Source: Candidatus Delongbacteria bacterium
GTDB taxonomy: Bacteria > JAGOEH01
Direction: 5' to 3'
Length of the DNA stretch: 5,016 bases
NCBI GenBank assembly: GCA_017997825.1
Contig: JAGOEH010000225.1
Location: 1-5,016 of the forward strand
Shown here: positions 1 to 5,016 of the stretch, piece by piece
Layout of the letters: every line of letters starts with the position of its first letter
How positions within the stretch are numbered: the stretch's first letter is position 1
Program-made: the position numbers and the translations under genes
The notes under the pieces: model-generated
Told to the model about the DNA's origin: nothing
Seen by the model: only the letters and a program-made list of their open reading frames with translations
The model's database searches: none

Positions 1-1274
1 AGACGATGCCGTCACCTGCTACAGTATTTATACCTTTGGTTCAACATATAGGAGCCCCGGCTCATGAAGTGGTCGGGATTGGGGATACGGTCAAAAAGGG
101 TCAGAAAATCGGGGAAATCTCGGCTTTTGTATCGGCCAACATCCATGCCTCCATCAATGGTACGGTCAAAGCCATCACCCAGCATATTTCGCCGACGGGA
201 AACAAGGTCAAAACCGTGGTGATTGAATCCGATCATAGCGAGGAGGAAGCCGAGCAAGTCCCGGCTCCGGCCGGTGCATTACCGGATGGAAAAAAGATGC
301 TGGATCAGATTAAGGAATGCGGATTAGCCGGAATGGGGGGTGCCAGTTTTCCAACCCATATCAAGCTTTCGCCTCCCCAGGACAAACAGATTGACCATCT
401 GATCATTAATGCGGCCGAATGTGAACCTTATTTGACCTGTGACTATCGCCTGATGATGGAAAAAACCGAGGAATTGATTCGGGGGATCGAGATATTCAAA
501 ACGATCCTGAATGTCAAGCATGCATCGATCGGCATAGAAAAGAACAAACCCTTGGCAATTGCGGCGGTCAAAAAGGCCGTTCACAATCACGGAATTGAGG
601 TAATCGATCTTGAAGTGAAGTATCCGCAAGGCGCTGAAAAGCAGCTCATTTATGCGGTAACACGGCGTGAAGTTCCACGCAGCGGCCTGCCGATGGATGT
701 CGGAGTGGTCGTCCAGAATGTCGGAACGGCTCTGGCGGCCTATGAAGCCGTCATGATGAACAAAGGATTGTACGAAAGGGTATTGACGGTATCGGGGCCT
801 GGGATTAAACAACCCAAGAATCTCAGGGTCCGGATCGGGACTCCGATTCAAGCAGTGATTGACTATTGCGGGGGATTGATCGGCACGACTCAAAAGATCA
901 TCAACGGCGGCCCTATGATGGGAATCACGCTGTATGATCTGAATGCTCCGGTTATCAAGGGGACATCGGGAATTGTAGTGCTGACCGATCGGGAAACCTC
1001 AGTGTATAACGAGCAGCCCTGTATCTCCTGTGCTCATTGTGTGGATGCATGCCCGATGAGGCTGATTCCGACCGGGATTATCAAGAATACACGCCGTGAA
1101 TTTTGGGAGGAAGCGGAACGGTTTGGAGCGATGGATTGTATTGAATGCGGCTCATGTGCTTTTGTTTGTCCGGCTAAAATCAATCTGATCCACACCATTC
1201 GATTAGCGAAATCAGAAATCACCAAGCGCCGTCGGGCCGCCGCTCAAAAGCAAGGAGCTCCTCATGGAAAATAA
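1..1274 (+). CDS. rnfC: RnfC, NADH/Fe-S subunit of the Rnf complex (5' partial)
   Basis: RnfC is the peripheral cytoplasmic subunit that passes electrons to NAD+. The frame is open to the left edge and ends with TAA at 1272-1274. Counting from the first ATG (position 6, 422 residues): a biotinyl-like N-terminal region with IPLVQHIGAP (9-18); a glycine-rich nucleotide/flavin-binding stretch GLAGMGGASFPTHIK (106-120); NAAECEPYLTCDYRLM (135-150), a family signature of the flavin/NADH-binding fold; an SLBB-like region at about 255-305 ending GGPMMG; and two [4Fe-4S] motifs, C339/C342/C345/C349 and C378/C381/C384/C388, each followed by Pro. The tail is basic (KRRR). It is the short form, without the long Ala/Lys-rich C-terminal extension of enterobacterial RsxC. 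The ATG at 6 is probably internal: RnfC proteins normally begin about 25-30 residues earlier with a segment containing a GGxHP motif, and the preceding codon is also open. The gene overlaps rnfD by 11 nt. The subunit identity is very secure; the true start lies outside the window. Confidence 0.96.
   Translation, partial: TMPSPATVFIPLVQHIGAPAHEVVGIGDTVKKGQKIGEISAFVSANIHASINGTVKAITQHISPTGNKVKTVVIESDHSEEEAEQVPAPAGALPDGKKMLDQIKECGLAGMGGASFPTHIKLSPPQDKQIDHLIINAAECEPYLTCDYRLMMEKTEELIRGIEIFKTILNVKHASIGIEKNKPLAIAAVKKAVHNHGIEVIDLEVKYPQGAEKQLIYAVTRREVPRSGLPMDVGVVVQNVGTALAAYEAVMMNKGLYERVLTVSGPGIKQPKNLRVRIGTPIQAVIDYCGGLIGTTQKIINGGPMMGITLYDLNAPVIKGTSGIVVLTDRETSVYNEQPCISCAHCVDACPMRLIPTGIIKNTRREFWEEAERFGAMDCIECGSCAFVCPAKINLIHTIRLAKSEITKRRRAAAQKQGAPHGK
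1252..1257 (+). promoter_or_regulatory. Shine-Dalgarno sequence for rnfD
   Basis: AAGGAG lies 6 nt before the ATG at 1264, inside the last codons of rnfC. It supports the 1264 start and the 11-nt overlap with rnfC, which suggests translational coupling. Confidence 0.8.
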
Positions 1275-2307
1275 ATTGATCCTCTCTTCTTCTCCCCAAT
1301 GGAGAGACACCGACACCATCCCTAAGATCATGAATACGGTCAGTCTCTCATTGATCCCGGCCTGGCTGATCTCCATCTATTTTTTCGGATTCCCGGCCGT
1401 TTATCTGACATTACTGGCGATTCTCAGCGCAGTCGGAACTGAATATTGTATTGAACGGATTTTCAAGCTTCCCTCCACCATCCGTGACGGCAGCGCCATC
1501 GTTACCGGTGTTTTGTTGGGATTCAATCTGCCTCCGGGTGTTCCCTTCTGGATCCCGATCATCGGTTCGATGGTTGCCATCGGAGTCGGCAAAATGGTGT
1601 TCGGGGGACTGGGCAACAACCCAATCAATCCGGCCCTGATCGGACGAGCTTTTCTAATGGCTTCCTGGCCGATTCACATGACTTCGGCCTGGCGAGCTCC
1701 CCGGGGCGGAAGCCTCAGCAGCTTGACATCCAATCTGGAAAGCCTGACCACCGCCACTCCGCTCAATCTCTATAAATCATCTATGGATGTCATTCGTACC
1801 GTCAATGATCCGACTCAAATCAAAACAGCTCAGGATGCTGTCAATTCATTATCCACCAACTGGCTCCAGTTCTTTCTGGGGCAAACCGGAGGCTGCCTGG
1901 GAGAAACCTCGGCCCTGGCAATCCTGCTGGGAGCCCTTTACTTGATCTATAAAAATTATGTAGATTGGAGAATCCCTTTTTCCTATATTCTGACCGTCGG
2001 ACTTTTAGGCTGGGCTCTGGGAGGATTCAATGGACTCTTCTCCGGAAGCTTTCTGTTTCATGTTTTTGCCGGAGGACTCTTCCTGGGAGCTTTCTATATG
2101 GCCACCGATATGGTCACATCACCCCTGACCCGTAAGGGTAAAGTCATCTTCGGAATCGGATGCGGCATCATTACCTTTATCATCCGAATGGTCGGCGGAT
2201 ATCCGGAGGGGGTCTGCTACAGCATTCTATTGATGAATCTGGCCGTACCTCTGATTGACCGCTATATCGTACCGAGAAAATTCGGGGAGGTTATTCATGC
2301 AAAATGA
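1264..2307 (+). CDS. rnfD: RnfD, membrane subunit with covalently bound FMN
   Basis: RnfD is an integral membrane subunit of the NqrB/RnfD family, holding a phosphoester-linked FMN and thought to take part in coupling electron transfer to ion transport. The 347-residue protein has a short hydrophilic N-terminus and about nine or ten hydrophobic segments (roughly 27-62, 76-113, 210-230, 238-280, 293-333). Visible family signatures are NNPINPALIGRAF (118-130), the flavin attachment site TTATPL (162-167, predicted acceptor Thr165), FLGQTGGCLGETSALA (204-219), DWRIP (234-238), MATDMVTSPLT (279-289) and GGYPEGVCYSILLMN (311-325). Length is normal for the family. The residue before Ala-Thr in the attachment motif is Thr rather than the usual Gly, and Glu159 stands where Asp is common. 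A hydrophilic loop of about 34 residues (168-201) follows the site. The ATG at 1264 has a good Shine-Dalgarno and overlaps rnfC by 11 nt; the 3' end overlaps rnfG by 11 nt. Maturation needs an ApbE-type flavin transferase, which is not in the window. Confidence 0.97.
   Translation: MENKLILSSSPQWRDTDTIPKIMNTVSLSLIPAWLISIYFFGFPAVYLTLLAILSAVGTEYCIERIFKLPSTIRDGSAIVTGVLLGFNLPPGVPFWIPIIGSMVAIGVGKMVFGGLGNNPINPALIGRAFLMASWPIHMTSAWRAPRGGSLSSLTSNLESLTTATPLNLYKSSMDVIRTVNDPTQIKTAQDAVNSLSTNWLQFFLGQTGGCLGETSALAILLGALYLIYKNYVDWRIPFSYILTVGLLGWALGGFNGLFSGSFLFHVFAGGLFLGAFYMATDMVTSPLTRKGKVIFGIGCGIITFIIRMVGGYPEGVCYSILLMNLAVPLIDRYIVPRKFGEVIHAK
2284..2290 (+). promoter_or_regulatory. Shine-Dalgarno sequence for rnfG
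   Basis: GGGGAGG lies 6 nt before the ATG at 2297. It decides the rnfG start: the in-frame upstream TTG at 2255 has no such sequence and would add 14 residues ahead of the expected N-terminal membrane anchor. Confidence 0.8.
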
Positions 2308-2902
2308 TATCATTCGATACAGTTTGATCCTGATGCTGATCACCAGCATTTCGGTCGCTATCCTGGCCTATTTGAACCAGAAAACCCAGCCCCTGATCAA
2401 CCTACAGAAACAGAAGGAAACCAGGGATGCTGTAATGGAAGTCCTGCCGGCCGGAAGCAAAATTATTGAAGAGATCATCGGCACATCCGGCCAGCCCGGA
2501 TATTTCATCGGCTACAGCGATGAGAGCCGACAGATCATCAATGGTTATGCCATCCTCTGTAAAGGTAAAGGATACTCTTCCGACAGCATTCAGACCCTGG
2601 TCGGAACCGATACCTCCTTCACCATCACCGGCACCAAGGTGATTTTTCAAAAAGAAACTCCAGGCTTGGGGGATAAGATTGGTCTGAGCGGAAAATATGG
2701 CGGCAAGAAACAGATTTGGACCCACCAATTCACCAGTCTGGCCGCTGACCGGATCCGATTGAACAAGGATCACCCGGGACAGCCCGGGGCTATTGAAGCC
2801 CTAACCGGTGCCACCATCAGTTCACGGGCTGTTACCTCCTCCATCATTACCGGATTGAACCAACTTAAAATCCAAGTCGATAAACGAAGGAATTCATTAT
2901 GA
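2297..2902 (+). CDS. rnfG: RnfG, FMN-carrying subunit exposed outside the cytoplasm
   Basis: RnfG is anchored by one N-terminal helix, with an FMN-binding domain (NqrC/RnfG family) on the outer face of the membrane; it exchanges electrons with RnfD and the RnfA/E cluster. The 201-residue protein has an N-terminal membrane segment (about 7-25), then a soluble domain with GYAILCKGKGY (83-93), the family signature KETPGLGDKIG (119-129) and the flavinylation motif EALTGATISSRAV (167-179), predicted acceptor Thr173. Length is typical. Asp is usual where Glu167 occurs, but the TGAT core is intact. I chose the ATG at 2297 because it has a strong Shine-Dalgarno 6 nt upstream and places the hydrophobic helix directly at the N-terminus. 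The gene overlaps rnfD by 11 nt and rnfE by 4 nt (ATGA), so translation is probably coupled on both sides. Flavin attachment is inferred from the motif and depends on an ApbE enzyme encoded elsewhere. Confidence 0.96.
   Translation: MQNDIIRYSLILMLITSISVAILAYLNQKTQPLINLQKQKETRDAVMEVLPAGSKIIEEIIGTSGQPGYFIGYSDESRQIINGYAILCKGKGYSSDSIQTLVGTDTSFTITGTKVIFQKETPGLGDKIGLSGKYGGKKQIWTHQFTSLAADRIRLNKDHPGQPGAIEALTGATISSRAVTSSIITGLNQLKIQVDKRRNSL
2887..2891 (+). promoter_or_regulatory. Shine-Dalgarno sequence for rnfE
   Basis: AAGGA lies 7 nt before the ATG at 2899, within the last codons of rnfG. It is weaker than the sites before rnfD and rnfG. The ATGA overlap suggests that ribosomes finishing rnfG reinitiate here. 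Confidence 0.65.
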
Positions 2903-3501
2903 ATTTTAAAAAGGAATTCATAAAGGGTATCTATACCGAAAATCCAATCTTCCGGATTGTCCTGGGAATGTGTCCGACATTGGCGGTCAGTACCTCGGTT
3001 GAAAATGGAATCGGGATGGGGTTGGCGGCCAGTTTTGTGCTGGTGGTCTCCAACATCTTGATCTCGGTGTTACGAAAACAGATCCCCGACAGTATTCGTA
3101 TTCCGTGCTATATCGTCATTATTGCGGCGGCTGTCACGATCGTTGAAATGGTTATGGCTGCTTATGCACCGGCTTTGTATAAAAGTCTGGGTATTTTTGT
3201 GCCCCTGATTGTCGTGAACTGTATTATTTTGGGCCGAGCCGAGGCGTTTGCCAATAAAAACGGACTATTCGACTCGATTGCCGATGCCCTGGGAATGGGA
3301 CTTGGATTTACACTGGCTCTTATTCTGCTGGCCTCGATCCGGGAAATCCTCGGTAATGGCACCTGGATGGGTATCAATCTGCTGGGTGAATCCTATAATC
3401 CGATGCTGATCATGATTCTGCCCCCGGGAGCCTTCATCATTATGGGACTGGTGCTGGGATTCTTCAACTATCTCGATCTGAGAAAGAAGCAAGGAGAATA
3501 G
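2899..3501 (+). CDS. rnfE: RnfE, six-helix membrane subunit
   Basis: RnfE is an integral membrane subunit paralogous to RnfA; the pair has opposite topologies and holds an Fe-S cluster within the membrane through conserved cysteines. The 200-residue protein has six hydrophobic segments (about 17-34, 38-57, 69-90, 96-112, 128-148, 168-190). Key signatures are NPIFRIVLGMCPTLAV (15-30) with Cys25 and VVNCIILGRAEAFA (105-118) with Cys108; these two cysteines are the expected cluster ligands. The RAEAFA sequence after the second cysteine separates RnfE from RnfA. Positive charges at the N-terminus (NFKKEFIKG), in the loop after helix 2 (RKQIPDSIR) and at the C-terminus (LRKKQGE) fit cytoplasmic N- and C-termini by the positive-inside rule. 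Length is slightly below that of enterobacterial RsxE but ordinary for anaerobes. The start overlaps the rnfG stop by 4 nt; the TAG stop is 2 nt before the rnfA ATG. Confidence 0.96.
   Translation: MNFKKEFIKGIYTENPIFRIVLGMCPTLAVSTSVENGIGMGLAASFVLVVSNILISVLRKQIPDSIRIPCYIVIIAAAVTIVEMVMAAYAPALYKSLGIFVPLIVVNCIILGRAEAFANKNGLFDSIADALGMGLGFTLALILLASIREILGNGTWMGINLLGESYNPMLIMILPPGAFIIMGLVLGFFNYLDLRKKQGE
3491..3496 (+). promoter_or_regulatory. Shine-Dalgarno sequence for rnfA
   Basis: AAGGAG lies 7 nt before the ATG at 3504, inside the last codons of rnfE. It supports the 3504 start. Confidence 0.8.
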
Positions 3502-3503
3502 GC

Positions 3504-4142
3504 ATGGAATTCGACAAATTATTCGTAATCATTATTGGGTCCATCTTTGTATACAATGTCATTCTATCCCGTTTTATGGGCATTTGTCCCTATCTGGGCG
3601 TTTCCAAACAGCTCAGCAGCGCCTTTGGAATGGGAGCGGCCGTGATTTTTGTCCTGACACTTTCCTCAGCCGTCACCTATCTGATCTATATTTTTTTTCT
3701 GGCCCCGGTAGATACCAACATTTGGTATATTCTGTTCGGCAGCGGTAAACAACCGGCCGACTATGACTTCACGTATTTGAGAACCATTGTTTTTATTCTG
3801 ATTATTGCGGCGTTGGTTCAACTGGTCGAAATGATTATCCAAAAGATCAGCCCCTCCCTTTACAAGGCACTGGGGATCTATCTTCCCTTGATCACCACCA
3901 ATTGTGCCGTATTGGGTGTAGCGGTACTCAATATCAGTGAAGGTTATAATTTTATCGAGGGAGTTGTCCATGGAGCGGCTGTCGGAGTCGGATTCACGCT
4001 GGTACTGATTCTGATGGCCGGAATTCGGGAACGTCTGGAACTGATCGACATCCCAAGACCATTTAAAGGAATTACGATTGCATTCATACTGGCGGGTTTA
4101 ATGTCGATGAGTTTCTTGGGTTTCGCCGGACTAAAACTCTAA
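3504..4142 (+). CDS. rnfA: RnfA, six-helix membrane subunit with an extended loop
   Basis: RnfA pairs with RnfE in the membrane and supplies half of the ligands of the intramembrane Fe-S cluster. The 212-residue protein has six hydrophobic segments (about 6-23, 42-66, 93-112, 120-141, 155-174, 187-207). Signatures are NVILSRFMGICPYLGVSK (18-35) with Cys28 and GIYLPLITTNCAVLGVAVLN (124-143) with Cys134, then GVGFTLVLILMAGIRERL (161-178) and the C-terminal LAGLMSMSFLGFAGL. The acidic, lysine-poor N-terminus and the positive charges in loops 1 and 3 fit the outward N-terminus expected of RnfA, opposite to RnfE. It is about 19 residues longer than the 193-residue E. coli RsxA. Nearly all the difference sits between helices 2 and 3, where residues 69-90 replace about four residues before the conserved YLRT. 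The reading frame and flanking motifs are intact, so this looks like a genuine loop rather than damage. The ATG has AAGGAG 7 nt upstream. Confidence 0.97.
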   Translation: MEFDKLFVIIIGSIFVYNVILSRFMGICPYLGVSKQLSSAFGMGAAVIFVLTLSSAVTYLIYIFFLAPVDTNIWYILFGSGKQPADYDFTYLRTIVFILIIAALVQLVEMIIQKISPSLYKALGIYLPLITTNCAVLGVAVLNISEGYNFIEGVVHGAAVGVGFTLVLILMAGIRERLELIDIPRPFKGITIAFILAGLMSMSFLGFAGLKL

Positions 4143-4148
4143 AGCAAG

Positions 4149-4154
4149 CAGGAG
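4149..4154 (+). promoter_or_regulatory. Shine-Dalgarno sequence for rnfB
   Basis: CAGGAG in the 19-nt gap between rnfA and rnfB lies 7 nt before the ATG at 4162. It supports that start, which directly precedes the membrane anchor expected of RnfB. Confidence 0.78.
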
Positions 4155-4161
4155 ATCAGGC

Positions 4162-5016
4162 ATGGAATTTATCATACTATCGGTGATAACAGCCGGAGGA
4201 CTCGGACTGATTTTCGGAGGAGGCTTGGCTTACGCGGCCAAGGTCTTTCATGTCGATAAGAATCCTTTGATTGATGAGGTTTTGAAGCTTCTCCCCGGCG
4301 CCAACTGCGGGGCATGCGGATTTGCCGGTTGCCCGGGGTATGCCGAAGCCATTGTTGAGCAAGGTATGGAAATCAATTTATGCATTCCCGGCGGCAATAC
4401 CTCGTCGAAGGCGATTGCCGCCTTATTGAACCGGGAAGCCGTTGAATCGACTGCCCAGATCGCGGTTCTTCGCTGTCAGGGCGGATGCGGAACCGCCCGG
4501 ACCAAAGGTGAATACAACGGGTTACAGGACTGCCGGGCCGCGGTATTAATCGCCGGCGGCAATAAATTCTGCGACTACGGATGTATTGGACTGGGATCCT
4601 GTGTGGCGGTCTGCCCCTTTGACGCCATTACACTCAGTCCGGAAGGACTACCGGTCATCGATGATCATAAATGTACCGGCTGCGGAAAATGCGTCGCCAT
4701 CTGCCCCAAACAAATCCTGGAACTCAAATCTAAAATCTATAAGGTCTATCTCGGATGTTCATCCCGGGACAAAGGCAAAACCGTCAAGGATTATTGCTCC
4801 AAAGGATGCATCAGCTGCGGGCTCTGTGTAAAAAAATGCCCGGTCCAGGCGATCCAGATGGTTAATAACCTGCCCGTCATCGACTACCAACGCTGCATCA
4901 GTTGCGGAATCTGCGTCTCCGTCTGCCCGACTGGATCCTATCGCGACCGTATCAAACAGCGCAGCAAATTTTTTATCGATACCAAATGCACCGGATGCGG
5001 GCAATGCGTCTCGGTC
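4162..5016 (+). CDS. rnfB: RnfB, polyferredoxin subunit of the Rnf complex (3' partial)
   Basis: RnfB is the likely entry point for electrons from reduced ferredoxin: a membrane-anchored cytoplasmic protein carrying a chain of [4Fe-4S] clusters. The frame is open from the ATG at 4162 to the window edge, 285 residues with no stop. In order: one N-terminal membrane helix (about 3-26); the Fe-S domain with NCGACGFAGCPGY (C49, C52, C57, plus C74); the family segment RCQGGCGTAR with C105, C109 and C124; then ferredoxin-type sites at C137/C141/C147/C151, C171/C174/C177/C181, C216/C219/C222/C226 and C245/C248/C251/C255, and a sixth beginning C276/C279/C282 that is cut off. C199 and C212 are extra cysteines before the fourth site. 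That is 28 cysteines so far, against two ferredoxin sites in the roughly 190-residue enterobacterial RsxB. This matches the long RnfB of acetogens and other anaerobes (Acetobacterium woodii RnfB is described as having six predicted clusters). It follows rnfA by 19 nt and is the last Rnf gene needed for a full set. The total length cannot be known here. Confidence 0.96.
   Translation, partial: MEFIILSVITAGGLGLIFGGGLAYAAKVFHVDKNPLIDEVLKLLPGANCGACGFAGCPGYAEAIVEQGMEINLCIPGGNTSSKAIAALLNREAVESTAQIAVLRCQGGCGTARTKGEYNGLQDCRAAVLIAGGNKFCDYGCIGLGSCVAVCPFDAITLSPEGLPVIDDHKCTGCGKCVAICPKQILELKSKIYKVYLGCSSRDKGKTVKDYCSKGCISCGLCVKKCPVQAIQMVNNLPVIDYQRCISCGICVSVCPTGSYRDRIKQRSKFFIDTKCTGCGQCVSV

Noticed and set aside
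6-8. ATG at position 6 as the true rnfC start
   Set aside because: It directly precedes the conserved IPLVQHIGAP region, the frame is open to its left, there is no room to see a ribosome binding site, and RnfC normally has about 25-30 more N-terminal residues. It is most likely an internal Met.
324-893. Long open frame on the - strand inside rnfC (about 189 codons)
   Set aside because: It is fully antisense to a strongly conserved RnfC coding region, and its translation shows no recognisable domain; it is a shadow frame.
1253-1262. Perfect 10-bp palindrome AGGAGCTCCT at the rnfD ribosome binding site, as a possible operator or hairpin
   Set aside because: It has no loop, so it cannot form a stable hairpin by itself, and it is explained by the Shine-Dalgarno plus a few following bases; no second copy was seen.
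2255-2296. Upstream TTG start for rnfG, adding 14 residues
   Set aside because: It has no Shine-Dalgarno and lies deep inside rnfD, while the ATG at 2297 has GGGGAGG 6 nt upstream and begins directly before the membrane anchor.
2402-2773. Open frame on the - strand inside rnfG
   Set aside because: It is antisense to the conserved RnfG FMN domain, with no family features of its own.
3708-3773. The RnfA extra segment as a frameshift or small insertion element
   Set aside because: The frame continues unchanged on both sides into conserved motifs, and I see no terminal repeats or target duplication; it reads as a normal protein loop.
4143-4161. The rnfA-rnfB gap as a promoter or terminator
   Set aside because: At 19 nt it holds only a ribosome binding site; there is no inverted repeat with a T-run and no room for promoter elements.
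4586-4831. Open frame on the + strand in another phase inside rnfB
   Set aside because: The rnfB frame in the same stretch holds the ordered Fe-S cysteine motifs; the alternative frame has none and no Shine-Dalgarno.
4759-5004. Open frame on the - strand at the right end
   Set aside because: It is the complement of the cysteine-rich RnfB coding region, with Asp/Ala-rich low-information sequence, as expected for a shadow of regular codon use.

Overview
The window is one tightly packed + strand operon segment encoding a complete set of Rnf subunits in the order rnfC-rnfD-rnfG-rnfE-rnfA-rnfB. Rnf is the membrane-bound, ion-translocating ferredoxin:NAD+ oxidoreductase. Both outer genes are cut by the window: rnfC lacks its extreme N-terminus and rnfB lacks its C-terminus. 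There is essentially no non-coding DNA. Junctions are 11-nt overlap (C/D), 11-nt overlap (D/G), 4-nt overlap (G/E), 2-nt gap (E/A) and 19-nt gap (A/B), each preceded by a purine-rich Shine-Dalgarno sequence. No promoter, terminator, RNA gene, mobile element or repeat array is visible.

Organism: the CDGEAB order, a short RnfC and a long RnfB with many ferredoxin-type cysteine clusters are typical of Rnf operons of anaerobic bacteria (acetogens, clostridia, Thermotoga and other anaerobic lineages) rather than the ABCDGE order of gammaproteobacteria. Base composition looks fairly balanced. I cannot name a phylum from this sequence alone.

How the genes work together (family knowledge): reduced ferredoxin gives electrons to the Fe-S chain of RnfB. 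RnfA and RnfE are paired six-helix membrane proteins of opposite topology whose paired cysteines hold an intramembrane Fe-S cluster. RnfD and RnfG carry covalent FMN on threonine. RnfC, with two [4Fe-4S] clusters and flavin/NADH sites, reduces NAD+. Electron flow is coupled to export of Na+ or H+; which ion is used cannot be decided here.

This is a recognisable, apparently intact system rather than a new one. The points worth a second look are small: an extra loop of about 18 residues in RnfA between helices 2 and 3, slightly off-consensus flavinylation motifs in RnfD and RnfG (Glu where Asp is usual), an RnfB already holding six potential [4Fe-4S] sites at the window edge, and a clear difference in cysteine codon choice between rnfC and rnfB.
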